Below are positions 9,654 to 18,618 of a DNA stretch of 64,000 nucleotides, piece after piece (position 1 is the stretch's first letter; every line of letters begins with the position of its first letter). The stretch is from Candidatus Fermentithermobacillaceae bacterium (GTDB lineage: Bacteria; Bacillota; Sulfobacillia; Fermentithermobacillales; DUSS01). The translations under genes were made by a program, and so were the position numbers. The stretch lies in the NCBI GenBank assembly GCA_014896535.1, contig JADBKE010000015.1, positions 62,001-126,000 of the forward strand, in the 5' to 3' direction. The notes beneath the pieces are model-generated. The model made no database searches. It saw only the letters and a list, made by a program, of their open reading frames with translations, and was not told the DNA's origin.

Positions 9654-10316
9654 TTGCGCGTACTTTTCGTTGGACCGCCGGGAGCCGGGAAGGGGACTCA
9701 GTCGGTATTGCTGAGCGAGAAGATGAGCCTTCTTCACATAGCTCCTGGCGACATCTTCCGGCAAGAGGTCAGAGAGGGCACCGAGCTGGGTAAACTCGTA
9801 AAAAGCTACATGGACCAGGGAGCTCTGGTCCCCGACGACGTGACCATCGAAGTGGTGAAAAAAAGGCTTTTGAGTCCGGCGGCCGCTTCCGGGTTCGTCC
9901 TGGATGGCTTTCCGAGGAACTTATCGCAGGCGCGGGCCCTCGATGAGATCCTGGGGAACAATGGGCTCGACGTCGTGCTCAATCTGCAGGTCCCGGTTGA
10001 GGAGCTCGTGGCGCGTTCGGCTTCCAGGCGGGTGTGTCCGTCCTGCGGAAAACCCTACAACTTGAGAACCGATCCTCCCAAGGTGGCCGGGAAGTGCGAT
10101 GTCTGCGGACAGGATCTCATCATGAGAAACGACGATAGGCCCGAGACCGTCAGGGAACGACTTCGGGTCTACGAAATAAGCACCATGCCGCTCATCGACT
10201 ACTACAGAACCAAGGGTATCCTCGAAGATGTAGACGGGCTCGGGGAGCGCGATGAGGTCTTCGCGCGGGTGTTGGAAAAGATACGGAAACGACTGGGAGA
10301 TGAGGGCAGGAGTTGA
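9654..10316 (+). CDS. adk: Adenylate kinase, zinc-lid type
   Basis: Catalyses ATP + AMP = 2 ADP in the cytoplasm. It is 220 aa with Walker A GPPGAGKGT at residues 7-15, the AMP-binding LDGFPRNLSQA segment and a long LID carrying a four-cysteine zinc site (C128, C131, C148, C151), the form common in Gram-positive bacteria. The start is TTG at 9654 behind GGGAGGCAGGAG. The end overlaps map by 4 bases. Confidence 0.97.
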   Translation: MRVLFVGPPGAGKGTQSVLLSEKMSLLHIAPGDIFRQEVREGTELGKLVKSYMDQGALVPDDVTIEVVKKRLLSPAAASGFVLDGFPRNLSQARALDEILGNNGLDVVLNLQVPVEELVARSASRRVCPSCGKPYNLRTDPPKVAGKCDVCGQDLIMRNDDRPETVRERLRVYEISTMPLIDYYRTKGILEDVDGLGERDEVFARVLEKIRKRLGDEGRS

Positions 10317-11056
10317 TAATCCCCAAGACCGAAGAAGAAATCGAGATAATGCGGGAAGCCGGGAGGATTGCGGCTCAGTGCCTCCAGATGCTGGCTGGTG
10401 TTATCAAACCGGGGGTTACAACGGGCGAGCTTGACTCCCTGGCAGAGCGCTTTATAAGAGAAAGAGGGGCTCTGCCCACGTTTAAAGGTTACCTCGGGTT
10501 TCCCGGCAGCATATGTACGTCCGTTAATAATGTTGTGGTTCACGGAATTCCCGGGGACCGGAAGCTCCGCGAGGGGGATATCATCTCCATCGACGTCGGC
10601 GCAACTTACAAGGGGTACGTGGGAGACACCGCCGCCACGTTTCCTGTCGGACAGGTGAGCCCTGTCGCCGAGAAGCTCATACGGGTGACCAGAGAGAGTT
10701 TGATGAGGGCCGTTCAGTGCGTGAGACCCGGCGCGACCGTTGGAGACATCGGCTTTGCCGTGGAATCGTACGTGAGGACCTTTGGTTTCAGCGTCGTTAG
10801 GGATTACGTTGGTCACGGCGTAGGCAGGTCCATGCACGAAGACCCTCCGGTACCCAATTTCGGACGACCCGGAGAAGGTCCTGTCCTTAAGGAAGGTTAC
10901 GTCATAGCAATTGAGCCGATGGTCAACGAGGGCACAGGGGACGTTATAACCTTCCCTGATCTCACGGTGGTTACGAAGGACGGAAAACTCTCGGCTCACT
11001 TCGAACACACCGTGGCGGTGACAAAGGAAGGCGCCAGAATTCTGACTTTGGTATAA
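10313..11056 (+). CDS. map: Methionine aminopeptidase type I
   Basis: Removes the initiator methionine from nascent proteins. It is 247 aa with the pita-bread metal ligands in order: DVGATYKGYVGDTA (two Asp), VGHGVGRSMHEDP (His), EPMVNEG (Glu) and FEHTVAVT (Glu). The start is TTG at 10313, within the end of adk, as often in secY-adk-map operons. The TAA stop lies inside a TATAAT that may be the -10 of an infA promoter. Confidence 0.96.
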   Translation: MIIPKTEEEIEIMREAGRIAAQCLQMLAGVIKPGVTTGELDSLAERFIRERGALPTFKGYLGFPGSICTSVNNVVVHGIPGDRKLREGDIISIDVGATYKGYVGDTAATFPVGQVSPVAEKLIRVTRESLMRAVQCVRPGATVGDIGFAVESYVRTFGFSVVRDYVGHGVGRSMHEDPPVPNFGRPGEGPVLKEGYVIAIEPMVNEGTGDVITFPDLTVVTKDGKLSAHFEHTVAVTKEGARILTLV

Positions 11057-11057
11057 T
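11049..11057 (+). promoter_or_regulatory. Possible extended -10 promoter for infA
   Basis: TGGTATAAT forms a perfect TATAAT with the TGn extension and overlaps the map stop codon. No convincing -35 hexamer lies 16-18 bases upstream, so it would rely on the extended -10. It is about 50 bases before infA and could supply extra transcription of infA-rpmJ-rpsM-rpsK-rpsD-rpoA. Confidence 0.45.
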
Positions 11058-11106
11058 ATCCCAGTACCCGGTCAACACTTTTTTTGGTTAACTTAGGGGG
11101 AGTTCT

Positions 11107-11328
11107 ATGCCAAAGCAGGAGGGTATAGAGGTCGAAGGAACTGTAGTCGAAGCCCTGCCTAACGCGATGTTCCGCGTGGAGATCCAGGGCGGGCATCGTG
11201 TGCTTGCCCATATTTCGGGCAAAATGCGGATCAATTACATCAAAATACTGCCGGGCGACAGAGTGCTCGTCGAGCTCAGCCCCTACGACCTCAGTCGTGG
11301 TAGAATAATACGCCGGTTCAAGAGCTAG
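11107..11328 (+). CDS. infA: Translation initiation factor IF-1
   Basis: OB-fold factor that occupies the 30S A site during initiation. It is 73 aa with [37 protein letters not shown] and the conserved [16 protein letters not shown]. The ATG follows TAGGGGGAG. The KOW-type RNA-binding protein gene often found between map and infA in Gram-positive bacteria is absent. Confidence 0.97.
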   Translation: MPKQEGIEVEGTVVEALPNAMFRVEIQGGHRVLAHISGKMRINYIKILPGDRVLVELSPYDLSRGRIIRRFKS

Positions 11329-11360
11329 CCGGTCGCGGGCTCGGATCAGGAGGGTTCTCT

Positions 11361-11474
11361 ATGAAGGTCAGAGCTTCTATTAAGCGTATTTGCGAAAAGT
11401 GCCGGATTATAAAGAGGCACGGACGACTCATCGTTCTGTGCTCTAATCCCAAGCACAAGCAACGCCAAGGATAA
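11361..11474 (+). CDS. rpmJ: 50S ribosomal protein L36, zinc-binding form
   Basis: A 37-residue protein read directly from the DNA: ATG at 11361 after AGGAGGG, stop TAA at 11472-11474. It begins [17 protein letters not shown] and has the CxxC...C....H zinc site C11, C14, C27 and H32. It lies between infA and rpsM as in most bacteria. Confidence 0.95.
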   Translation: MKVRASIKRICEKCRIIKRHGRLIVLCSNPKHKQRQG

Positions 11475-11493
11475 CCGGAGGGGGGGTGAACGC

Positions 11494-11865
11494 ATGGCAA
11501 GGATCGCCGGAGTGGATCTACCAAGGGATTGGCGGATCGAAGCTGCCCTTCCCCGCATTTACGGGATCGGTCCTACTAGGGCCAAGGAGATCCTGAGCAA
11601 GACGGGGGTCAACCCCGATACGAGAGTGAGAGACCTCACCGAAGAGGAAGTGGCTCGCATCCGCGAGTTCATCGATAAGAATTACCGAGTCGAGGGAGAC
11701 CTCAGAAGAGAAGTGGAGATGAACATAAAACGCCTCATCGACCTGGGTACTTATCGGGGACTGCGCCACAGGAGAGGACTCCCGGTGAGGGGCCAGAGGA
11801 CACAAACCAATGCGAGGACGAGGAAAGGTCCTAGGAAGACTGTGGGTGTGAAGCGGAAGAAGTGA
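11494..11865 (+). CDS. rpsM: 30S ribosomal protein S13
   Basis: S13 lies at the top of the 30S head and forms the inter-subunit bridge with L5. It is 123 aa with [33 protein letters not shown], the helix-hairpin-helix-like part, and the basic C-terminus [22 protein letters not shown]. The ATG follows GGAGGGGGGTGA. Confidence 0.97.
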   Translation: MARIAGVDLPRDWRIEAALPRIYGIGPTRAKEILSKTGVNPDTRVRDLTEEEVARIREFIDKNYRVEGDLRREVEMNIKRLIDLGTYRGLRHRRGLPVRGQRTQTNARTRKGPRKTVGVKRKK

Positions 11866-11884
11866 GATTGGGAGGAAAGGTTCA

Positions 11885-12274
11885 ATGGGAAGAAGACCTC
11901 AAAGGGGCAAGAAGCGGGAAAGACGGGTTGTTGAAAGAGGCATAGCTCATATAAAGTCGACGTTCAACAACACCATTGTTACAATAACGGATCCTCAGGG
12001 TAACACCATCGCCTGGTCAAGCGCGGGGAGACAGGGATTCAAAGGCTCCAGGAAAGGCACACCCTTCGCAGCGCAACTCGCGGCGGAAGCTTGTGCAAAA
12101 CAGGCGCTGGACCAGGGGATGCGCCAGGTGGACGTATACGTAAAAGGGCCCGGTCCTGGGAGAGAAGCCGCCATCAGGTCGCTCCAGGCGGTGGGGCTTG
12201 AGGTGACGACGATAAAAGACGTTACGCCTGTGCCGCATAACGGTTGTAGGCCGCCCAAGAGGCGGAGAGTGTAA
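11885..12274 (+). CDS. rpsK: 30S ribosomal protein S11
   Basis: Platform protein near the mRNA E site. It is 129 aa with [44 protein letters not shown] and the conserved C-terminal [16 protein letters not shown]. The ATG follows GGGAGGAAAGG. It lies between S13 and S4 in the alpha operon. Confidence 0.97.
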   Translation: MGRRPQRGKKRERRVVERGIAHIKSTFNNTIVTITDPQGNTIAWSSAGRQGFKGSRKGTPFAAQLAAEACAKQALDQGMRQVDVYVKGPGPGREAAIRSLQAVGLEVTTIKDVTPVPHNGCRPPKRRRV

Positions 12275-12287
12275 GGGGGGAGCGTCA

Positions 12288-12908
12288 TTGGCAAGGATTA
12301 CTGGACCTGTCTGCCGTTTGTGCCGCCGCGAGGGCGAGAAGCTGTATCTGAAAGGCGAGAAATGTTACACCAAATGCACGCTGGAGAGAAGACCGAATCC
12401 CCCCGGAGTTCACGGACGTGTCAGAAGGATGAGCGAGTACGGGCTTCAGCTCAGGGAGAAGCAAAAGGCCAAGCGTTTTTACGGGGTGCTGGAACGTCAG
12501 TTCAAAAACTATTTCGAGCGGGCGGCCAAAGCCAGAGGCGCCACCGGCACCATGCTCATGACCTTTCTCGAGCGGCGCCTCGATAACGTGGTCTACAGGC
12601 TGGGTTTCGCCAGCTCCCGGAGGGAAGCCAGGCAGCTCGTCGTTCACGGGCATTTCCTTGTGAACTCGAAAAAAGTGGATAGGCCCTCTTACCTGGTGAA
12701 TCCCGGTGACGTGATAGAGGTGCGCGAGAAGTCACGGAATCTCGCGAAATTTAAGGCCAGGGCTGAGGCACTTGCCGACTACAGACCTCCCGCCTGGCTT
12801 CAGCTGGACGAGTCTAAATTCAAAGGGACGGTTCTGAGGCTCCCGACACGCGAGGAGATCGACGCTCCCGTAAACGAGCGTCTCATCGTCGAGCTTTATT
12901 CCAAGTGA
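12288..12908 (+). CDS. rpsD: 30S ribosomal protein S4, zinc-binding form
   Basis: Assembly-initiating 16S-binding protein; in some bacteria it regulates the alpha operon. It is 206 aa with a TTG start after AAGGGGGGAG. Four cysteines near the N-terminus (C9, C12, C26, C30) make a zinc site. The S4 RNA-binding domain is at about residues 96-155 ([30 protein letters not shown]). Confidence 0.97.
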   Translation: MARITGPVCRLCRREGEKLYLKGEKCYTKCTLERRPNPPGVHGRVRRMSEYGLQLREKQKAKRFYGVLERQFKNYFERAAKARGATGTMLMTFLERRLDNVVYRLGFASSRREARQLVVHGHFLVNSKKVDRPSYLVNPGDVIEVREKSRNLAKFKARAEALADYRPPAWLQLDESKFKGTVLRLPTREEIDAPVNERLIVELYSK

Positions 12909-12951
12909 CACCGGGAACCTGTCTCAAGCCGAGGAGAAAGGGGGGGTTTCC

Positions 12952-13899
12952 GTGCTGGATTTTCCCGAGGCGAGAATAGAATGCGAAGAGATGTCTCCGG
13001 ACCGAAAGTACGGTCGTTTTGTGGTAGAACCCCTGGAGAGGGGCTACGGAGTGACCATCGGCAATTCGCTGAGACGGGTGCTCCTGTCCTCATTGCCGGG
13101 GGCTGCGGTCACCAGGGTCCGCATACAAGGAGCACTCCACGAGTTTACAGCTCTCCCCGGGGTTCTCGAGGACGTGTCGGAGATCATCTTGAATTTGAAG
13201 TCCCTGGTCCTCAAAATGCATTCTCCCGGATCGAAACTGGCCCGGATCGAAGCTCACGGGCCCGGTGAAGTCACGGCTAAGGACATAATCGTCGACCCCG
13301 ACGTGGAAATCGTCGATCCCAACGTTCACATTGCCACGCTCGACGAGGATGCCTCGCTGTACATGGAGATGACCATAGAGGACGGCCGAGGGTACGTCAC
13401 GGCGGAGGCCAATAAAATACCCGGGCAGGACATAGGGACGATCCCGCTGGACGCGCGATTCACCCCGGTGAGAAGGGTGAATTACAAGGTCCAGGACACC
13501 AGAGTGGGCCAGCGCACCGATTACGACAAGCTCACGCTGGAGATATGGACCGATGGGTCGATGTCGCCCGACGAAGCGCTGGAGATGGCCGCGGGAATCT
13601 TGATAGACCACTTGAAATTGTTCACCGGGCTCACGCAGCGGGTTACGGGGGCGGCGGAGGTCCGGGGACCCGAGGAAAAGTCCGAGCTCCAGCGAATTCT
13701 CGATGCTCCCATCGAGGAACTGGAGCTGTCCGCCAGGTCGTTTAATTGCTTGAGACGAGCGGGCATCCAGACGATAGGCGATCTCGTGGCCAAGACAGAA
13801 GAGGAGCTGTCCAAGGTTCGCAACATGGGCAAGAAATCCTTGGAAGAGGTTAAGACGAAACTCGCCGAGCTCGGGCTTGCACTGAGAATCGAAGAATGA
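12952..13899 (+). CDS. rpoA: DNA-directed RNA polymerase subunit alpha
   Basis: RNA polymerase assembly platform with a promoter- and activator-binding C-terminal domain. It is 315 aa. The N-terminal dimerisation domain carries VEPLERGYGVTIGNSLRRVLLSSLPGAAVT. After a linker near residues 230-245 the alpha-CTD begins, with LELSARSFNCLRRAGIQTIGDL and MGKKSLEEVKTKLAELGL. The GTG start at 12952 follows GAGAAAGGGGGG. Confidence 0.98.
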   Translation: MLDFPEARIECEEMSPDRKYGRFVVEPLERGYGVTIGNSLRRVLLSSLPGAAVTRVRIQGALHEFTALPGVLEDVSEIILNLKSLVLKMHSPGSKLARIEAHGPGEVTAKDIIVDPDVEIVDPNVHIATLDEDASLYMEMTIEDGRGYVTAEANKIPGQDIGTIPLDARFTPVRRVNYKVQDTRVGQRTDYDKLTLEIWTDGSMSPDEALEMAAGILIDHLKLFTGLTQRVTGAAEVRGPEEKSELQRILDAPIEELELSARSFNCLRRAGIQTIGDLVAKTEEELSKVRNMGKKSLEEVKTKLAELGLALRIEE

Positions 13900-13911
13900 G
13901 GGGGATCTGAG

Positions 13912-14253
13912 TTGTCTTACTCCAAGTTTGATAGACCGTCTGGCCAGCGCCGGGCGCTGTTGAGAGCGCTCGTCACGTCGCTGCTGGACAAGGAACGCAT
14001 TGTGACGACCCATGCCAAAGCGAAGGAGGCCCAGGCGCTGGCGGAAAAAATGATAACTCTGGCCAAACAAGATAGCCTCGCAGCGCGCAGGAGAGCTCTG
14101 GCGTTTCTAACCAGCGAAACCGTTGCCAAGAAGCTCTTTGATACCTTAGGCCCTCGGTATGCCCACAGGACCGGCGGTTACAGCAGGGTGACACTTATCG
14201 GCCCGAGGCGGGGCGATGGCGCTCCCATGGCGATGATCGAACTCATCAGGTAA
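13912..14253 (+). CDS. rplQ: 50S ribosomal protein L17
   Basis: L17 lies near the tunnel exit. It is 113 aa with FDRPSGQRRALLRALVTSLLDKERIVTTHAKAKEAQ and the C-terminal YSRVTLIGPRRGDGAPMAMIEL signature. The start is TTG at 13912 behind GAGGGGGATC. It closes the alpha operon and is followed after only 26 bases by the ECF transporter genes. Confidence 0.96.
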   Translation: MSYSKFDRPSGQRRALLRALVTSLLDKERIVTTHAKAKEAQALAEKMITLAKQDSLAARRRALAFLTSETVAKKLFDTLGPRYAHRTGGYSRVTLIGPRRGDGAPMAMIELIR

Positions 14254-14279
14254 GCCCCAGCCCTGGGCCGGTGGAGACT

Positions 14280-15137
14280 ATGAACGGAGACAACCGGGCA
14301 GTAGTTGCCGAAGCGCTGGTTCACACCTACGGTCCTGACGAGTCTTCGGGCGTGACCGCTCTTTCGGGGGTAGACCTGGAGATAAAACGAGGCGAGTTTG
14401 TGTGCATTATCGGCCCCAACGGTTCCGGTAAATCCACCCTGGCCAGGCACCTCAACGCGCTCCTGCTTCCGACGTCCGGAAGGGTGCTGGTGTTCGGCAT
14501 GGACACCAGAGACGAGCGCAACCTTTGGGAAATTCGGAGGACCGCCGGAATGGTCTTTCAGAATCCCGACAATCAGATGGTCGCCACCGTCGTTGAAGAG
14601 GATGTGGCTTTCGGTCCGGAAAATCTGGGCATCAAGCCCGAAGAGATAAGGCAAAGGGTTTCGGATGCCCTCAAGGCTGTGGGGATGGAAGACTTCTCGA
14701 GAGCTTCGCCGCACTTCCTATCGGGCGGTCAAAAACAGAGGGTGGCGATAGCGGGTGTCCTGGCTATGATGCCCTCTGTGATAGTGCTGGACGAGCCCAC
14801 CGCGATGCTCGATCCGAAGGGGCGAAAGGAAGTCATGGAGACCCTCGCGAGGTTAAATAAGGAGAAGGGCATCACTGTGGTGCACATCACTCATCACATG
14901 GACGAAGCGGTTCATGCCGACAGGGTCATCGTGATGTACGAAGGCAAAGTGGTATTGAGCGGCCCGCCCACGGAAGTCTTTTCGAAAACCGAAGATTTAG
15001 CAAAGTGGGGCTTAGATGTACCTTTCGTGGCAAGGCTTGGTGATATGCTCAGGAAAAGCGGTTTTGAGGTATCCAGGTCTGCGCTAACCGTTGAAGAAAT
15101 GGTGGACGAACTATGCCGATTGAGCTCCAGCACGTGA
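14280..15137 (+). CDS. ecfA1: ECF transporter ATP-binding subunit EcfA1
   Basis: One of two ATPases of the energy-coupling-factor module that powers vitamin and metal uptake by interchangeable S components. Walker A GPNGSGKST, Q-loop FQNPDNQMVATVVEEDVAFGPENLG, signature LSGGQKQR and Walker B VIVLDEPTAMLDP are all present. I prefer the ATG at 14280 (GGTGGAG just upstream) over the in-frame GTG at 14271, giving 285 aa. The gene overlaps ecfA2 by 25 bases. Confidence 0.94.
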   Translation: MNGDNRAVVAEALVHTYGPDESSGVTALSGVDLEIKRGEFVCIIGPNGSGKSTLARHLNALLLPTSGRVLVFGMDTRDERNLWEIRRTAGMVFQNPDNQMVATVVEEDVAFGPENLGIKPEEIRQRVSDALKAVGMEDFSRASPHFLSGGQKQRVAIAGVLAMMPSVIVLDEPTAMLDPKGRKEVMETLARLNKEKGITVVHITHHMDEAVHADRVIVMYEGKVVLSGPPTEVFSKTEDLAKWGLDVPFVARLGDMLRKSGFEVSRSALTVEEMVDELCRLSSST

Positions 15138-15979
15138 CATACGACTATATGCCGGGGACACCGTCGCAAGTCAGGGCGCTGGATGACGTTTGCATGACGA
15201 TACAGGACGGAGAGTTTCTCGGCCTAATCGGCCCCACCGGATCCGGCAAGTCCACCCTGATACAGCACCTCAACGGTCTTCTCGTGCCCACGTCCGGACG
15301 GGTGCTGGTGGACGGGTTGGATACCAGGGCGAAGGGGGCTGACCTCAGAAGACTCAGGCAAAAGGTGGGCCTGGTGTTTCAATACCCGGAAGACCAGGTG
15401 TTCGAAGAAACGGTCTACGAGGACATAGCTTTTGGGCCGAAAAACCTGGGAGTACCCGCAGAAGAAATAGAGGAGAGGGTCAGGGAGGCCATGGCTTTGG
15501 TCGGGCTTCCGGACTCCCTCATGAAGCGCTCACCCTTTGAGCTTTCGGGAGGACAACTCAGGCGCGTCGCGCTGGCGGGTGTGCTGGCTATGAGGCCAGA
15601 GGTGCTGGTGCTGGACGAGCCGACCGCGGGGCTGGATCCCCTCGGCAAGCGCGAAATCCTGGGGCATATCCGCAGGCTCCACGAACGCGGCCTTACGGTG
15701 GTGATGGTCTCCCATAATATGGAAGAGGTGGCCAGGCTGGCGGACAGGCTCGTTGTGCTGGATCACGGGCGGATCGTTCTGTCCGGAACGCCGAGGGAGG
15801 TTTTCGCCCAGGGAGAGCTCCTGGAATCCATCGGTCTTGACATTCCCGACGTCACCAAGATGATGAGAGAACTGAGAAAGCGAGGATGGCCTGTGAGGAC
15901 TGACGTCCTGACGCTGGAGGAAGCGTACGAGGAAATCTCGAGGTACCTCGCCGGGACGAAGGCGGGCGGAGTCCGATGA
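15113..15979 (+). CDS. ecfA2: ECF transporter ATP-binding subunit EcfA2
   Basis: Second ATPase of the ECF module; the two subunits pair as a heterodimer. It is 288 aa with Walker A GPTGSGKST, the Q-loop FQYPEDQVFEETVYEDIAFGPKNLG, signature LSGGQLRR and Walker B VLVLDEPTAGLDP. The ATG lies inside ecfA1 and the end overlaps ecfT by 4 bases, so the three proteins are probably made in fixed ratio. No S component is encoded here; the module probably serves substrate-binding subunits encoded elsewhere. Confidence 0.95.
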   Translation: MPIELQHVTYDYMPGTPSQVRALDDVCMTIQDGEFLGLIGPTGSGKSTLIQHLNGLLVPTSGRVLVDGLDTRAKGADLRRLRQKVGLVFQYPEDQVFEETVYEDIAFGPKNLGVPAEEIEERVREAMALVGLPDSLMKRSPFELSGGQLRRVALAGVLAMRPEVLVLDEPTAGLDPLGKREILGHIRRLHERGLTVVMVSHNMEEVARLADRLVVLDHGRIVLSGTPREVFAQGELLESIGLDIPDVTKMMRELRKRGWPVRTDVLTLEEAYEEISRYLAGTKAGGVR

Positions 15980-16800
15980 TCAGAGGCGTGATAATCGGCC
16001 AATATTACCCTGTCAGGTCCACCGTTCATTCCATGGATCCCAGGGCCAAGATTCTGATTGCAACGATATTCATGGTGGTCTTGTTCGTCGGGAATAACTT
16101 TTACTGCTTCTTAGCGATGGGTCTGTTTGCTGTTTTAGCGGTGGTTTTATCCAAAGTCCCGTGGCACGTAGTAATACGCACGGTGCGTCCAATGCTGTTC
16201 ATCCTGATCTTCACCTTGGTTTTACACTTGTTTCTCACGCCCGGACCCGTTCTGTTCCGCATGGGCCCGGTAACCGCTACGTGGTCCGGACTTGTTCAGG
16301 GGCTCTTTATTGGAACGAGACTCGTCATACTGATCATGTTTACCTCCCTCCTAACCCTCACCACTTCGCCGGTGGAGCTCACCGACGGTCTCGAGGACGT
16401 GTTAAGGCCTTTTTCCAGGCTGGGCGTGCCTCACCATGAGCTCGCAATGATGATGACGATCGCGCTCAGGTTCATACCGACTCTCCTCGAAGAGGCGGAC
16501 CGGATCATGAAAGCTCAAATGGCGAGGGGCGCGGACTTCCAGAGCGGAAACATGTTAAACCGAGCTAGAAACCTGGCGCCGCTACTGGTACCCCTCTTCG
16601 TTTCGGCTTTCCGGAGGGCCGACGAACTCGCACTGGCCATGGAAGCCAGATGTTACAGAGGGGGCGAGGGACGCACCAGGATGAAAAAGCTGGAGATGCA
16701 TCGAGCGGATTACGTGGGTATCCTGCTCGTCGTCCTGGCCTCCGTCCTGGTGGTGTACCTGCGAATCAAGTTCGGGCCGGTCATCCGGGGGACGGTGTAA
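15976..16800 (+). CDS. ecfT: ECF transporter transmembrane subunit EcfT
   Basis: Membrane coupling subunit joining the two ATPases to S components. It is 274 aa with several hydrophobic helices in the first 130 residues and near the end. The two conserved coupling-helix motifs are visible: ARG in QMARGADFQSG and EARCYRGGEGRTR near residues 220-235. The ATG overlaps the ecfA2 stop. The order ecfA1-A2-T-truA-rplM-rpsI is characteristic of Bacillota. Confidence 0.95.
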   Translation: MIRGVIIGQYYPVRSTVHSMDPRAKILIATIFMVVLFVGNNFYCFLAMGLFAVLAVVLSKVPWHVVIRTVRPMLFILIFTLVLHLFLTPGPVLFRMGPVTATWSGLVQGLFIGTRLVILIMFTSLLTLTTSPVELTDGLEDVLRPFSRLGVPHHELAMMMTIALRFIPTLLEEADRIMKAQMARGADFQSGNMLNRARNLAPLLVPLFVSAFRRADELALAMEARCYRGGEGRTRMKKLEMHRADYVGILLVVLASVLVVYLRIKFGPVIRGTV

Positions 16801-16810
16801 AGGTGCGGCT

Positions 16811-17617
16811 ATGGACGAAGGTGAGCGCGATTTCGGGACGAAGGTTCGAAGGATAGCTGCGGTTGTGCAGTACGACGGAACGCGGTACGCAGGCTTCCAA
16901 CGTCAGGCGGGCGAAGTTACGGTGCAGGGCGAGATCGAGGCCGCGCTGAAGAAGCTTCTCGGGCACCCCGTGAAGGTGAGCGGTGCGGGAAGGACGGACG
17001 CCGGCGTACATGCCAGGGGCCAGGTGATAGCTTTTGATACCCACGTTCCCATCCCCCCCGAGAGGCTTCCCTGGGCCGCCACCGGTTTCCTTCCGCCCGA
17101 TATCTCCTTCGTGAAGGCCTGGGAAGTTGAAAAGGGCTTTTGCCCGCGGAGGCGGGCAGCGTGGAAGACATACTGCTACAGGTTATGGAGGCTCGACTAC
17201 CGCTCGCCTTTGTGGGGGAGGTATGCCTACTGGTACCCGGGCGAGCTTCAGTACGACCTGATGGTGGAAGAGACCAAGCTCATTCCCGGCAGGAAGGACT
17301 TTAAAGCGTTCAGGGCAACAGGCTCCTCCGTCCAGACGACGGTGCGAACTGTCAGGGAGGCTTACTGGAGAAAGAGAGAAGCTGACGGACGCGACGATGC
17401 CATATGGGAGTTCTGGATAACCGCCGACGGATTTCTTTATAAAATGGTGCGTCTTTTGGTCGGAACCATCCTCGAGGTCGGGAGGGGGAAACTCCCCCCT
17501 GGGACGGTCGGCCTTCTTCTGGCAGACCCCGAACGGGCCGAGCGTATCGGGGGCAGGAGCCGGGGATCGGCGCTGCCCGGTTATGGTCTGTGCCTGGAGG
17601 AAGTCATATTATCTTGA
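16811..17617 (+). CDS. truA: tRNA pseudouridine(38-40) synthase
   Basis: Modifies uridines 38-40 in the tRNA anticodon stem-loop. It is 268 aa. The catalytic aspartate is D63 in GAGRTDAGVHARGQV, and AFRATGSSVQTTVRTV and FLYKMVRLLVGTILEVGRG are the other conserved blocks. The N-terminus has about 12 extra residues before IAAVVQYDGTRYAGF. The stop codon overlaps the -35 of the rplM promoter. Confidence 0.96.
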   Translation: MDEGERDFGTKVRRIAAVVQYDGTRYAGFQRQAGEVTVQGEIEAALKKLLGHPVKVSGAGRTDAGVHARGQVIAFDTHVPIPPERLPWAATGFLPPDISFVKAWEVEKGFCPRRRAAWKTYCYRLWRLDYRSPLWGRYAYWYPGELQYDLMVEETKLIPGRKDFKAFRATGSSVQTTVRTVREAYWRKREADGRDDAIWEFWITADGFLYKMVRLLVGTILEVGRGKLPPGTVGLLLADPERAERIGGRSRGSALPGYGLCLEEVILS

Positions 17618-17642
17618 CCCTGGAAAAGTGCGTAGTTAGAAT
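17614..17642 (+). promoter_or_regulatory. Sigma-A-type promoter for rplM-rpsI
   Basis: TTGACC (17614-17619) and TAGAAT (17637-17642) are separated by exactly 17 bases and lie about 45 bases before the rplM start. The -35 overlaps the truA stop. This suggests that rplM-rpsI can be transcribed independently of the large upstream operon. Confidence 0.65.
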
Positions 17643-17686
17643 GGATGATGTCGCCTTCACCTAGGGAAAGGCAAGGAGGTCTGAAG

Positions 17687-18118
17687 ATGCGCGGGACTTA
17701 CATGGCGAAGCCCGGAGAAGTGAAACGCAAATGGTGGATCATAGACGCGAAAGGCAAGCCCCTGGGGAGACTCGCGTCGACGGTGGCGCTTATCCTCAGA
17801 GGAAAACATAAGCCCGAGTTCACGCCTTCGGTGGATATGGGTGACAACGTGATAGTCTTGAACGCCGACTCGTTCGTACTCACGGGCAAGAAACCGGAGC
17901 AAAAGATCTTCTTCAGGCACTCGGGGTATCCTGGAGGTGCCCGATATATTCAGTACAAAAAGCTCATGAAATCCAACCCCGAGCTTTTGATCAGAACCGC
18001 CGTCAAGGGGATGCTGCCCCACAACCGTCTGGGGCGAAAGCTCTTGAAGCATTTGTTCGTGTACAGAGGCTCAAACCATCCTCATGAAGCTCAGCGACCC
18101 GCCGTCTGGCCGGGTTGA
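17687..18118 (+). CDS. rplM: 50S ribosomal protein L13
   Basis: Early 50S assembly protein. The start is the ATG at 17687 ([20 protein letters not shown]) behind AAGGAGGT; the frame is open further upstream but the family N-terminus and SD favour this position. It is 143 aa with [31 protein letters not shown] and [22 protein letters not shown]. It is paired with rpsI as almost everywhere in bacteria. Confidence 0.96.
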   Translation: MRGTYMAKPGEVKRKWWIIDAKGKPLGRLASTVALILRGKHKPEFTPSVDMGDNVIVLNADSFVLTGKKPEQKIFFRHSGYPGGARYIQYKKLMKSNPELLIRTAVKGMLPHNRLGRKLLKHLFVYRGSNHPHEAQRPAVWPG

Positions 18119-18148
18119 TCCGGGTTGGTTGAGAGGAGGGAAGAGTGC

Positions 18149-18538
18149 ATGGAGAGCGGTGTTCTCGCAACGGGCAGAAGAAAGAATGCCGTCGCCAGGG
18201 TGAGGCTTGTACCCGGGACAGGCAAGATAATCGTGAACGGGCGGGACATGTCCGATTACCTGGCTTCCAAATGGCTTGAGTACGAAGTAACCGCGCCGTT
18301 GCGCCTGGTAAACATGGAGGGCCGCTTTGACGTCATCTCCAACGTCCGAGGGGGAGGTCTGAGCGGTCAGGCGGGTGCTATCAGGCACGGCATCGCCAGG
18401 GCCCTCGTACAAATCGACGAAAGTCTGAGGTCGGTTCTGAAGAAGGCCGGGTACCTGACGAGAGATCCCAGGATGAAGGAGCGCCGGAAATACGGTCTCA
18501 AGAAGGCACGGAAAGCTCCGCAGTTCTCCAAGCGTTAA
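18149..18538 (+). CDS. rpsI: 30S ribosomal protein S9
   Basis: S9's C-terminal tail reaches the P-site tRNA. From the ATG at 18149 (GAGAGGAGGG at 18131-18140) it is 129 aa with [40 protein letters not shown] and the basic end [13 protein letters not shown]. An upstream in-frame TTG at 18125 precedes the SD and is discarded. Confidence 0.97.
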   Translation: MESGVLATGRRKNAVARVRLVPGTGKIIVNGRDMSDYLASKWLEYEVTAPLRLVNMEGRFDVISNVRGGGLSGQAGAIRHGIARALVQIDESLRSVLKKAGYLTRDPRMKERRKYGLKKARKAPQFSKR

Positions 18539-18618
18539 CCTGCCGGGTACACCGCATGGGGCGGATGCGGCACAAGTTCCACAACCCTTCATCATATTAA
18601 TTATCCGGGGGACGAACG

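Noticed and set aside
13090-14070. 326-codon minus-strand open frame across rpoA and rplQ
   Set aside because: It is the antisense shadow of two essential genes in GC-rich DNA, with no SD and no recognisable domain.
18590-18602. Sigma-G-type -10 (CATATTA) before cwlD
   Set aside because: The -10 matches loosely but no fitting -35 is found at the required spacing.
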